Notes under the pieces: generated by a model
What the model saw: only the letters and a program-made list of their open reading frames with translations
The model's database searches: none
Told to the model about the DNA's origin: nothing
Translations under genes and position numbers: made by a program
Shown: positions 11,041 to 21,478 of the stretch, piece after piece
How the letters are laid out: each line of letters starts with the position of its first letter
Numbering within the stretch: position 1 is the stretch's first letter
Origin: Blasia pusilla
Lineage: Eukaryota > Marchantiophyta > Marchantiopsida > Blasiales
Length of the DNA: 64,000 nucleotides
Direction of reading: 5' to 3'
Assembly: GCA_050084515.1 (NCBI GenBank)
Contig: CM114272.1
Span: 13,454,001-13,518,000, forward strand

Positions 11041-11830
11041 GTGGCCTCTCGGGTTACTTAGATTTCACTAACGTCACCTCTGGAGTAACTACAACTAGCG
11101 GCCCTCTGGAGTAACTACAACTAGCGGCTGAGGTGGTTCCTCGTGTGAAAACTCTCGATACCTAGCCCCACTATGTGTAAATCCTCCGCCACTTCTACCA
11201 CTACCACGCTCCCCTGTACTATGTGGATGCCACGGTGAAACATGCAAACTACTATGACTCACTCCCGAGCCACTACCTCTACACTAGACAATGCCCAAAT
11301 TGTGGACACACCCCCACTTATCTCACTTGAGATCAAAACTCGGCAAATAGCCCGCACACTAAGTCACTCCCGACTAGTGTGGTATACATCCATCCCACCA
11401 AGCTCTCCACAATAGTTGTGGTAGTGATGTGCACTCACCAATGCACTAATCCACAATGTGTATCACCCAAAAATCAGCCCTCAAACATCTCCATAAGCAA
11501 CAAGATAAGTGAATAAATTCCCCTATGCTCAACAACTTGCCATCACTTCCTTGTGGGTGTGTTGGTAACAAACATGCAAAAGAACTCTCCAGTTAAGCAC
11601 ACTATGGAGGAATAGAACTAGGATGGATGATGTGGAAGTTGTGCTAAAGTGGATCAGCACCTGGTTGCCAAGTCCTCACGCCCGCCAGCAAGCTTGCTGG
11701 AACCTCGTACCTTCGACGCCTCTCACACCCACTCGCACCTTTGACACCTCACACCACAACTCAAGAGCAGAATCAGAATTGAAGTTCCGATTGCCTCCTT
11801 CCTATCAACTCCACCTCCTTGTAGAGAAGA
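11041..11830 (-). other. 5' leader of element B
   Basis: This is unique leader sequence upstream of gag on the minus strand, with no long open frame. A 26-bp unit with the core CTCTGGAGTAACTACAACTA is tandemly duplicated at 11078-11128. I found no clear primer-binding site. Confidence 0.5.
11078..11128. repeat. 26-bp tandem duplication
   Basis: Two adjacent near-perfect copies of a 26-bp unit start at 11078 and 11104. Confidence 0.85.
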
Positions 11831-11862
11831 CCCACAGTAGAAGAGCGGAATTGCAGTTCTAC

Positions 11863-12056
<194 letters not shown>

Positions 12057-12268
12057 TATGATCCCATGCTAACTCATGGCATCCAAATAACGAGACAAGA
12101 AGTACCAAAATATCTCCAATAAAATAAGATCCAATCTCTCTCAATACCATGGCTCTCAAATGTGTGCACTCTCACATGTCGCTCTCAATGTAAAACCAAA
12201 CCCACAGTAGAAGAGCGGAATTGAAACTTCAGTTCCAATTGCCTCCTTGCTTCACTTCGCAGTTCTAC

Positions 12269-12427
<159 letters not shown>

Positions 12428-12872
12428 ATACGATCCCATGCTAACTCATGGCATCCAAATAACGAGACAAGAAGTACCAAAATATCTCCAATAAAATAAG
12501 ATCCAATCTCTCTCAATACCATGGCTCTCAAATGTGTGCACTCTCACATGTCGCTCTCAATGTAAAACCAAACCCACTCTCCTAATGAGAGGTTTGGGTT
12601 ACACTCATAAAGCAAGCAAGACCATAGCTCCGCCGCCTCATGCCAAGAGGTTCAACAAAGAGAGAATGAGCTCTCAATCTCTCTCCTTGAGGTATACCCC
12701 TCCCCTCTCCCAAGCTCTCTCCATGGTAACCTATGCTCCCAATTCACTTCCTTGGATTTTGACCTGATGTAGGAGGTCAAAAGCCACTTACCAAAAATAG
12801 AAAATTGATCATGTACTCAAAATGGTACTTACCTAAAATAGTCAATTATTCAATATGGCTCTAAATGAGCCG

Positions 12873-13905
12873 AGGCATGCAGACTGACGTTCAACAATTT
12901 TTTGCCAGATGCATGGTGTGTGATCGAGTCCGAGCATCGTTCAATGTTCCGACTCCAGAGTTGCATCCATTTTTAATCATGGGTTTAGGTTATAGATGGA
13001 GTTTGGACTTTGCAGGACCTTTGCCTTGACGGAGCGCCATAGTCATTATATGTTGAATTGGTGATGGTCGAGCACTTCTCAAAGTGGATAGAGTTGGTTG
13101 CATTTCGTGACAAAGCGAGTAAGGGAGTAATGTATGCCTTCCTAGATCGAGTGTTGAGTCATTACGACGCAATGGCTGAGGTGTTGACAAAATAGGGTAC
13201 AGAGTTTAGTGGGGAGTTTCACGCCTAGTGTGATCAAGCATTGATCGACCATCGCACTACTTTGCGAGATCATCTTGAGGCGGATGGACTAGCGGAGCGG
13301 ATTGTGCAGACGGTGAAGAGAGGACTGCGCAAGTATTGCTTGCACAGAGGTCTCCTAGGAGATTGGGACCTTTAGTTGCCATGGTTGGCAACGGGATACA
13401 GATTCAGCAGGCAAGCATCCTTAGCATCTTTCTCACCGTACTTGTTGCTTTATGACGAGAGCGAGATTTACCTGCAGCCATTCGTCGAGATATTGGTGAG
13501 GTGCTGAACCTTGATGATCCTGATGTATGGATGCGAGCATGTTCTCAGAGGGCTGAGTTGTTTCGGAGAGTGATGCCTATGGTGTTTGAGAACTTGACGA
13601 TTGCGCAACATCGGGATATGTTGAGGTTTGCGACTATTCGGGGACATTGTTATTGACCTACTATCCGGAGGTTTCATCAAGGAGACTGTGTCTACTAGCA
13701 ACAGACGACACCCACAACATTGGATGTGACTACAGGGCGCACCATCTTGAGAGTGCGTGAGGTTTTGCCATCCGATGTTCTCTTATTGGAGGGACGCGAT
13801 GGTATGGTTTCGAAGGACCATATGCGTAACTGTGCGCCATGTCATCTCCCGAACATTGACGATATAGTTGATCCGAGCTTAACAATAATTCTTGTAGGCT
13901 TGCGG
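12873..13905 (+). pseudogene. Integrase of element C
   Basis: Blocks seen in shifting frames are CMVCDRVRASFN (CC half of HHCC), MGLGYRWSLDFAGP (first Asp), VLT followed by a stop in place of the Asp/Gln pair, EADGLAERIVQTVKRGL (Glu), LDDPDVWMRACSQRAELFRR and the C-terminal TLDVTTGRTILRVREVLP and GRDGMVSKDHMRNCAPCHL. The C-terminal part is open from 13720 into the PHD finger, so both lay in one reading frame. Confidence 0.83.
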
Positions 13906-14046
13906 TGTATGTTGTGTGGTTCCGCCCGTGGTGCAGCCACTATGCTAGTCTGTGATGGATGTTTGAGAGGATGGCATATGGGATGTTAGATGCCACCTCT
14001 CACTAGGATTCCTCAGGGACAATGGATGTATCCCAGATGTACATAG
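13906..14046 (+). pseudogene. PHD finger at the polyprotein C-terminus, element C
   Basis: In frame with the integrase C-terminal domain the sequence has C-x2-C, 11 residues, C-x2-C, x4, H-x2-C, 14 residues, Tyr, x2, C: CMLC, CDGC and HMGC are present, then PPL and QWMYPRC, followed by TAG at 14044-14046. This is the C4-H-C3 layout of a PHD finger with the usual Trp two residues before the seventh ligand. The seventh Cys is Tyr here (TAT, one change from TGT), and a TAG after HMGC (at 13987-13989) breaks the finger. PHD fingers commonly bind histone H3 tails, so a role in choosing or marking integration sites is inferred. Confidence 0.8.
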
Positions 14047-14229
14047 AGTAGGTAGTTCTTTATTCCGACTTGTGTCAGTGACATGGATGACAAGAAGGCG
14101 ACCAATGATGGGGCCACATGAACACCTGGCCTTCTTGCTCTTAGCGTGCAAGAGATGTATGTCATGGTAGGTAGGGATAGATGGCTATCTGGAGTTAGAG
14201 GGACCTAACCACCAGCTAGGCGGGTGATT

Positions 14230-14394
14230 GGAGATAATTTGGTACTTCTTGTCTCATTTTTAGATGCCATGAGTTAGCATGGGATCGTGCGTGTTTGTGT
14301 GTGTGTTCGGTGAAAGTGATGTATGTTGTGTAGCGATGTATATGCGCATGACAACTGTCACGTCTTTTAGAATAGATCGGTGAGATCTAGTAGG
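14230..14394 (+). mobile_element. LTR-1 end followed by an LTR-1 start fragment
   Basis: 14230-14353 matches the last part of LTR-1 (TTGGAGATA to GCGCATGACA). Two bases later TGTCACG (14356) begins a match to the first 35-40 bp of LTR-1 (49252 onward, including AGATCGGTG and GATCTAG). The match ends near 14394, where minus-strand integrase of element G begins. The end-to-start order is what a tandem LTR pair or a 2-LTR-circle-like junction would give. Confidence 0.65.
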
Positions 14395-14900
14395 GAGCAA
14401 GTTGTACGTCCGCTTCACTCCAAAATGACCCAACTCCTCGTGGGCATGACGCACCAAAAGTGCTCTCTGCGAAGGATGAGGCACTACCCGCACTCTACCA
14501 TCCTCCCACACTCGTAACACATGTGTGCCCTCCCATCGGAACCGTCTAGCTTGCTGTAGGATCCAATCCCGCTCACTGTGCTCGCAACGCTACCAGTATG
14601 CAGGTACTCCAAGACCACTCCATCGCCGTGAATGTCTCGGCCACCTATTTGTCTCCTCTCCGGCCTCTGGATCTAAGGACTCTCCATCAGACCTCGCCAT
14701 CAAAGTCTCAAAAATCTGGCTCTCCATAGCCAACAAGCCCAAATAGGCCGACGCCTGCCATCCTAGCACCAACACCTTATCACTCTCACCATGCCAACGA
14801 GCTGTAGTCGCATCTTGCAAACTCAGGCATGGGTTACGGCTCAAACCATTTGCATCTTGGTTGAGCGTCCCAGGTCTATGTACCATCTTGAAGTCATACT
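14395..14900 (-). pseudogene. Integrase N-terminal part of element G
   Basis: VVHRPGTLNQDANGLSRNP (the RNase H-integrase linker, 14886 downward) leads into LRVWEDGRVRVVPHPSQRA and HAHEELGHFGVKRTYNLL, which holds the two His of the HHCC domain. The copy ends just after this at the junction with the LTR fragment of element C, so the catalytic core is absent. Confidence 0.78.
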
Positions 14901-16290
14901 CCTACAACAAAAGAGCCCACCTCGCAAGCTTCCTTGTAAGCTTGTCGGAGTCCATCAACCACTTAAGTGGCTGATGATCAGTAATGATGGTAAAGGGATT
15001 TCTGAATAGATAACCTCTGAAACGTGCGACAGCCCACACTACAGCCAAGCACTCACCCTCATACGAGCTATACTTTTCCTCTGTAGCGTTGTTCGAGCAA
15101 CTAGCATAAGCCACCATGAACTCTCTTCCATCATTGTCATGTTGGGTGAGCACGGCTCCAAGCCCCAAGATGCTCTAATCGGTGTGCAATTGGAAAGGAC
15201 GCCCCCTGATTGGTCTCCTCAATATGGGCGCGGATGTCAATCTATCCTTGAGCATCTGAAATGCTCTCTCTTGCTCATCCCCCCCAGTGCCATTCTTGAT
15301 CCACCTTTGTCAGCAAGGTTAGTGGCTTCGCAATCAAACTGAAACCTTTGACGTTCTCCAATCCCATGAATGCACAAACTCGACTCACATCTGTAGGGCG
15401 TGGAATGCGTGAAATAACCTCAAACTTCATCCGGTGCACACCAAGGCCCCCTAGATATATCGTATGACCCAAGTATTCAATCTGGTGATAGAAGAACTTG
15501 CACTTGCCTAGACGTAGCTTCAGCCCATGTAACTGCAATCGTCAAAACACCTCTTCTAGATGTCGCTCATGCTCCTCAACCGTGGCGCTAAATACTACGA
15601 TGTCATCAATATAACACCTAGCAAAATCCAGACCTTCCAAGATCTTATCCATGACCCTCTGAAACTCATCCGGGGCGTTCTTTAACCTGAATGGTAAGAA
15701 TCGCCACTACTACAAACAATCCTTCCCGTGAGGATCGATGCCCCAAAATGTTGTCTTGTGCTTGTCCTTCAATATGATAGGCAACTGATGGTATCCGGCT
15801 CGCAAATCCAATGAACTGAAGATCTTTGCATGCCCAATCACATCAAAGATCTCCTCAGGGGTGGGCATGGCATACCTATTGGACTTCGTCTGCCGATTGA
15901 TAGGTCGGTAATCTCCACACATCCGCCTATCCGTCCACTTGCCATGCACATCCTTCTTGGCGGGCATGACAATGGCAGATGCATACTCTCCATGCGACAT
16001 CTCCACTAGTCTTGCTCCAACCAAGTCCTGGCTCCTACTCTGAATCAGAGCCCTCTCCATGTCACTATACCTGTAGGGTCGTCAAAATATCGGCGTGTCA
16101 CTCGAAAACTCAATGCGGATCCCCGGTCCCTTCAACGTACCCAAATCCTCCATACTAAATGCAAAACTGCTCCTATAACTCCTGAGGAACTTGTGTATCC
16201 GACGCCGCTCTCCTCCTGTCAACTTAGGACCCATATCTGGCTCCCAAGTCTCCATCGTGACTATGGTAGGACATTCTAGCACGGATGTCG
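14900..16290 (-). pseudogene. Reverse transcriptase and RNase H of element G
   Basis: RT is readable for 116 codons at 15710-16060: HGEYASAIVMPAKKD, RRMCGDYRPINRQTK, IFSSLDLRAGYHQLP (motif A). The RCYIDD motif is near 15600 in a broken frame. The connection block (IEYLGHTIYLGGLGV) follows, missing part of the NFYRRY segment. RNase H at 14902-15168 shows GLGAVLTQHDND, YEGECLAVVWAVARF and [14 protein letters not shown]. The N-terminal METWEPDMGPKLTGGERRR (about 16245) marks the start of the RT module. Confidence 0.87.
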
Positions 16291-16599
16291 ATGGTTGCTA
16301 TGGTGCAACCCCGTCTCGGACAATAGAACTCTCATCTCCACGTGCAGAAACCCGGAACCATGCTGGATGTTGTGGCTATCATCTCCTGGCGTACCTGCAA
16401 AACATCCAAGACGTCCAAGGGTGTCTCTCCCAATCATCCCTGCTATGTCGATCTCCTCGGGCCTCGTCCCTAGCCACTGCCTCAACCGTCTCGGTGGGCA
16501 TGGGGCTCACCAACGCAACTTTTGTGATCTGTCTCATCCTCAACCGACGTTGCTCAGCTATTCCTAAGCTAAAAATCCATATCAAGTAGTTCAGATCCA

Positions 16600-17835
16600 T
16601 CGCCTAACCCAAGACATGACATCATGATGCCTCCGATAGTGATGATACTGGAGTCACTCCTATGGGGAATCCCATCGCTTGCTCTCGCTCATCGGCCTTG
16701 GGCTCCACCAACCTTTGTACCTAGTCATCCCAAACCAAGCCAGATCCATCCTCCTTGAATGCATAGGAAGCGGGAAAACTCACCAATGTGGGAAAGGTTG
16801 CTCGTGGCATGCCAATCTTGTTGACCACAGTCAACGGAGGTCGATCATCGTGCCTCACTCCCTATGATCGACGGCCCGGATCCAATATAGAATCCACCAA
16901 CAAATCGTAGGGACGCTCCACTCTCGCATAAGCCCTCCGCAACACCTCATGTGATACCAAGTTGGTCCACCAAAGACGCGGGCAGTGTGCTCTAGAACCA
17001 CACTCTCCGTATCTAACAACACTATCGCGCAGATCTACGCGCGCACCTAACGTGCACTCGTCACCACGCGGAACCTCAAATCGCCCAAAATTGGTACATT
17101 CTCCAAAATGAATGTTGGAGAATGAGGCTGATGCTCCTGTAAATGTCGCAAGATCCGTATCATCTCCCAAAAAAATCTGGATCAAGTGTCAACTAACCCG
17201 CTACCTCATCCAACACTCAATTGGCCCTGACACAGCCAACCAGAAATGACCAAGTCTTTGATCCCTACCCGCTCCAAGTCCTGCGCCCCCAACAATGAAA
17301 TGTCCCTTGGTAGGGAACTCTGGTAACCTTGAATGGCGGACGTACACAATAAGTCGGGAAAATGGAGGCGTAACAGCGCCACATGGTGAAGTGAAGCGCG
17401 CCTTGCAACATCATCAATCTCCACATATAGGTACTGCTGCACGCGCACTCCAGCGTGCAAAATAATAGCTAACCCAGTGTTGATCCCTCCAAAGAGATCC
17501 AACACCGGAATACCCTCCTCTGGGATGCACCACACAATCAGGGTGGTGTCCAAAGGGGTCATAGGAGCACTCCTGCCTACCTGGCGTTCCTCTGACCCAT
17601 CACACTCTAGTGTAAACGTCTCGCTCCACGCGGTCTGCATATGCTTAGTGGCTAAGCGTCGAAGCTCCTCAGTCGATTCCCAAAGCAGTACCTCTCCTCC
17701 ACGGACTGATGCGGCTACCATGACACTCATCTCCATAGAAATGTAAGGAATAGGAGTATCCTTTGCATGGACATGTCCCTCAATCAAATCACTGGGCCAA
17801 GTGAAGGCACTACTAAATGCTCCTAAGATCGCCAT
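16600..17835 (-). pseudogene. DNMT3-like methyltransferase domain of element G
   Basis: A 209-codon open frame (17206-17835) contains the linker DLIEGHVHAKDTP, motif I VLDLFGGINTG, YLYVEIDDVARRA, and motif IV as DLVISGWLCQGQ: the catalytic Cys is kept but the preceding Pro is Leu. Motif VI (ENVPILGD) and the motif VIII-like SRAHCPRLWWTNL follow in another frame, then VEPKADERERAMGF and the motif X-like region near 16600. Stops and a deletion at about 17040 make it inactive. Confidence 0.83.
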
Positions 17836-17839
17836 CTCT

Positions 17840-18940
17840 CATGGTCGTCGCTTGATCATTGTAATGAGCTAAGGCACCCATCACCTGACTCCCATCCTGG
17901 TCTCTAGGACGAGCTGACTCCTCCCGGTAATCCAAGGAAAACCCCATCGGTTATAACACTACTCCACCAGCCAAGACATTGTAGGACTCAACATCAATCA
18001 CTATCGCCTTGGCTCGCACCACGGACTCATTTGTAGGATGTCCCGGATGAATTCTCACCACGATCTCCTGTCGGGTGATATACAGTGTGTGGTACTTGCT
18101 CCACCCAAGGATGTATATATCCGGAATGGACAACGCTCCAAATCGGCTCTCATCAAGCCCAATCCTCTAAATGATGCTTTCCCCAACATCAAGGGTTGCG
18201 CTCCTGAATCCAGCAAGACGCGCTGCGGACTAAAAGCTCTATCTCCGAGACTCACCAAATGGAAGACCTCTCCCCGGTTATCCAGCGACACAACACCAAG
18301 AGAAGCCATGGCACGCTCTATCGCGGATCTAGCGGGCATCTCCACCATCCTAGCAGCCGCTGCCTGCCATGAATCTGACGTGGACGGCCCGAGCATCCGC
18401 TCCACGGGCAGGTCCATCACCTCCTCTGCAATTACCTCTGAACGTGATGCAGGAACTCTAACTCCACGATCACATACGTAGCAGCCTGCCGAAAAACCTC
18501 GGCGGGCGTACCTCCCTACGTCATAACATCGGAAGCAGAAAATAAAGGAGTGCGGTACACAACGGTGGCGGCCCCAACAACGTGCTCAACACATGCCCCT
18601 CCTGAGCATCAAAAATAGGAGTTGTCGCACTCGCTTCTCCCATCGCTCTACGTGCCTGCACACCAACAACATCACCAACTCTCTAGGAACTATGATCAAG
18701 ACCCATCGATGGGGTCCTCGTCGCCTCGGACAACGTGAAAGATTGAGGAAGCCTTGTCTTTTTCTTGGCTCTCCCTCGATGTGGATCGAATTTTGCGGCT
18801 GCTCCATGCGTCACAACTGCAGCGGCCTCCATCTAGGCAACCCCACACATCCAACCAAAATCCTCTATATCTCTCGCTGCTCCATATGATGTTGATGCCA
18901 CATATTTGGCATCCGGTAACCTCAATGCCATAGCGGCAAT
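17840..18940 (-). pseudogene. Aspartic protease region of element G
   Basis: The 121-codon block at 18055-18420 reads LPVERMLGPSTSDSWQAAAA, GVVSLDNRGEVFHLV and VLLDSGAQPLMLGKASF. The DSGA active site is intact. Upstream lie SFTLSEATRT-like and TPIFDAQEGHV-like blocks close to element D; downstream AIVIDVESYNVLAGGVVL is the second conserved strand. Frame breaks occur on both sides of the 121-codon block. Confidence 0.8.
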
Positions 18941-18949
18941 CTACTCTTA

Positions 18950-20155
18950 CAACTGATGTATCTTAGCAGCCATCCCAGCCTCACGCCCGGCGTCTCCCTT
19001 GACGTGTCTAGGTGGTGGGACTCTACCTCCTCCACGGAAAACTCTACCACCTTGTCGGGAAACTCCAGCTCCTCGTCCCCCAACGGGACCACGTGGTGCA
19101 CGATCTCTAGCCCACTCGGACCGGTTACTCCCTCTGGTGCCCTCTCTGGCCTCGATCCGGACGTAACTCAGGATGTAAATTGAAACACGAGGCGTGTACG
19201 TGACCATACCTCTAACAATTTTCACATTGATAACCTCTTGGTGTAGTACCATCTCCTCCGCCATGCTGAGGCACACGTCCATGACCCTGACCAGTGCAAT
19301 CACGCTGATGATGGGCTCCACCACATGAACAACAAGTAATCGTAGGCGGCTTGTGCTGAGCCGCATATGAAGGCGTAGGTCTCTGTGGCACTGCCTCCTG
19401 GTATCATCTCTGAGCTCATGGTGCCACTTTCGACCTATCTCGGAGTCCACATTGCTGCACTGGTGGTGCAGATAATCGTGACTGCTCTCGCCCAGAACCT
19501 ATGGTGGCTACGCTCTCCTCCGCCATGTTGCGCTCAATGTTCTTGGCGGTCCTGAAAACATCTCTGAACGAAGGGGAGGTGTTCATAAGAAGCACCCCCT
19601 CCCACACCCGTGTCCGTAGGGTCTGGTCCAGCATCGCGTACCATGATTGGATAGCCTGAGCCTCTGTCACCCCCTGAGTGACGTTGATCAACTAGCGCAA
19701 GCGAGTGTAAGCCTCACGCAAACTCTCACCCGCGCACCTCTGGAAGTCGTGGATACTCCGCAACTTCTCTGTCCATACCCCCTGGTAGCTCGCCCTCAAC
19801 TCAGCGAAGAACTGAACCTGGGACGAACCCGACTAGTCGGTGCAACTGCTCTAGTGCGAGTGTGACCTCTCCTAAAACATCACTAGTGGAAGAGGAAGTA
19901 GCCTCTCTTGACTCCTCCTCCTCCTCATCTAGGAACAGCTCCGTCCATGACACATAGTGTGGGTTATAGTAGAGTCGCCATGCCTCAATCTCATGGGCAT
20001 ATCTATGGGAGAACTCATGATAATCGTCCATGGGTGCCCCCTCTAAATGCTGGAACATACCATTCCATGCTGTAAACGGGTTGAACTCTCTAGAGTTCCT
20101 AGCCCGCTATGAGTCACACCAACTCCTAAACTCCGCTGTCGTATAGTAAAATCAA
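18950..20155 (-). pseudogene. gag of element G (5' truncated)
   Basis: 20058-19801 reads MFQHLEGAPMDDYHEF and an acidic DEEEEESREATSSS stretch; 19691-19416 has AIQSWYAMLDQTLRTRVWEG and FRTAKNIERNMAEE, resembling the second half of a retroviral-type capsid. Around 19280-19350 there are two zinc knuckles in broken frames, CCSCGAHHQRDC and CENC-stop-RYGHVHASC. A Gly/Arg-rich tail (GGRGAG, RGGGR) follows. The N-terminus is cut off by element H. Confidence 0.77.
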
Positions 20156-20159
20156 CCAG

Positions 20160-21412
20160 TGTGTAAACTCCTTCGTCATTAAGTGTTAGATAGAGTTTCA
20201 TTAGTATTAAGTAAATTGGCTTAGAAAAAGGAGATTCTTATGTTTAAACCTCTTTATGGTGCCTCTTTTATGCGGGCCCAACTTTAGGAAAAGGAGGTAA
20301 TAAATAAAAGATGACTTTATAAAAGTAAAGTAGTTGCTTTAATGAAAAGCAAAAGTAGTCTTGGTTGGTGGCTAGGTTAGTTGGGGTAATTTGGAAAATA
20401 TCAAGTGGGTAAAATAGGATATTTTGGAAGAGATAAAAGGAAATCTACTTGTGTCAAAAATGTGATTGGCTAAGCCTTGAGAGGAAGCCATGTGGCACAA
20501 GATAAGATAAGCTTTATTTCGTACTCTTGTGGATCCCTTGTGAGTATATAAAGAGGAAGGACCTTCAAGGGTTCATGACCTTCTATTCCACATTTTGAGT
20601 CTCTCGTGTCTCTCTTGAGTGTATGGCTTTGGGATTGCTTGCTCTTCCAATGAGAGTGGATCACCCCTCTTAGGAGAGTAACTTGATCATGGTCTATTCT
20701 TCAAGAGGTTTCTATAGTGTGGTGTGTGTGTGTGTGGGGATGAGAGGTTTGTCACCGTAGAGGAGTTTAGTCATACTAAAATAGCGGATGTTTTGGCTTG
20801 TTACTTTCCCAATGAGAGTGGATTACCCCTCTTGGGAGAATAACTCCGCCAAAACCCATTCTTGAGGAGAGTAGAGAATGTCTGTCAAGCATGGATAGGG
20901 GTGGAGCACGAGCTGTGCCCGACTTTCCTTTCCTCAATCCTTACCATGTCAAGGTACTCTTTGTAGATAGGCACTGGTTCACTCGCTATTTAGTTTATCA
21001 CTTTGGGGAGGCGTTCATGAACCAGGTCATGCAATCTCCAACTCCGGTGATTCTTCCTATCGTCACATATGGAAGGACATGGGATTGTACTTTGTATGTC
21101 CTTATATAACGATCCATGGATGTCAATAAGCCTGGTCAAGTAGGGTTTAACACTAGTTGTGCTATCTTCCTCGTGTACAAACGTAAAATAGTTTATAGGG
21201 ATTTTATAGTTAGGAATTTCGAGGTCCGATGTTACGAAGAAGTGATCGCCTCGGCACTTCCATTTGTGATACCTGTCGTGAGAGAATGGAGAGTGTACAT
21301 CATAATTTTGTATTGAAAAAGGAGAACTTATTAGAGAGTTCACCTTGCATCGACCGCATCTACCGCAGCTAGAAGGCCCGCCCTTGCTCGAAGAAAGATT
21401 CTCGACACAACA
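20160..21412 (+). mobile_element. Candidate 5' LTR of element H
   Basis: The start TGTGTAAACTCC and the end GACACAACA are followed two bases later by TGGTGCTTCCACTGAGGG, which starts with TGG as a primer-binding site complementary to a tRNA CCA end would. TATATAAA lies at 20545-20552. An internal block with the core AATGAGAGTGGAT occurs twice (20645-20712 and 20805-20872). No 3' LTR partner was found in the window, so both boundaries are inferred. Confidence 0.5.
20545..20552 (+). promoter_or_regulatory. TATA box in the element H LTR
   Basis: TATATAAA in a GAGTATATAAAGAGG context, 385 bp into the candidate LTR; the expected pol II start would be about 30 bp downstream. Confidence 0.55.
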
Positions 21413-21416
21413 AATG

Positions 21417-21434
21417 GTGCTTCCACTGAGGGCT
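21417..21434 (+). promoter_or_regulatory. Candidate primer-binding site of element H
   Basis: TGGTGCTTCCACTGAGGG directly follows the putative LTR end. I could not assign the tRNA primer from memory. Confidence 0.4.
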
Positions 21435-21478
21435 CTTTGAGGCGGTAGTTTGTGTTTGCAAGTTGGAGTCATATCAAG

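Larger units (their letters stand above)
4300..11830 (-). mobile_element. Element B: nearly full-length internal region of a DNMT-bearing Ty3/gypsy
   Basis: On the minus strand the order is leader (11830-11041), gag (11040 to about 9540), protease region (about 9530-8430), DNMT (8430 to about 7200), RT and RNase H (7090-5600) and integrase (5600-4300). The 3' end is lost inside the integrase C-terminal domain, so the PHD finger, polypurine tract and 3' LTR are absent. The protease-DNMT linker is most like element E. LTR-1-like sequence with CA expansions lies upstream at 11830-12872. Stops and frameshifts are spread through all domains. Confidence 0.85.
12873..14353 (+). mobile_element. Element C: 3' end of a DNMT-family gypsy (integrase, PHD finger, LTR remnant)
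   Basis: The copy begins abruptly inside the integrase zinc-binding region, matching element D from about 63293 (GGCATGCAGACTGACGTTCAA). It runs through the catalytic core, C-terminal domain and PHD finger to a polypurine-like AGCTAGGCGGG and then a shortened LTR-1 end (14230-14353, ending GCGCATGACA). Everything upstream of the integrase is missing. It faces element B head-to-head at 12872. Confidence 0.8.
14395..20155 (-). mobile_element. Element G: DNMT-bearing Ty3/gypsy, 3' truncated
   Basis: Down the minus strand the order is gag (20155 to about 18950), protease region (18940-17840), DNMT (17835 to about 16600), RT and RNase H (16290-14900) and the first part of integrase (14900-14395). 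Gag is cut at 20155 by the LTR of element H. The protease-DNMT linker (DLIEGHVHAKDTP) groups G with element D, not with B and E. Several frameshifts and stops are present. Confidence 0.85.

Noticed and set aside
13906-14046. A chromodomain after the integrase, as in chromoviruses
   Set aside because: The Cys/His spacing fits a C4HC3 PHD finger; no aromatic cage or chromodomain fold signature is visible.
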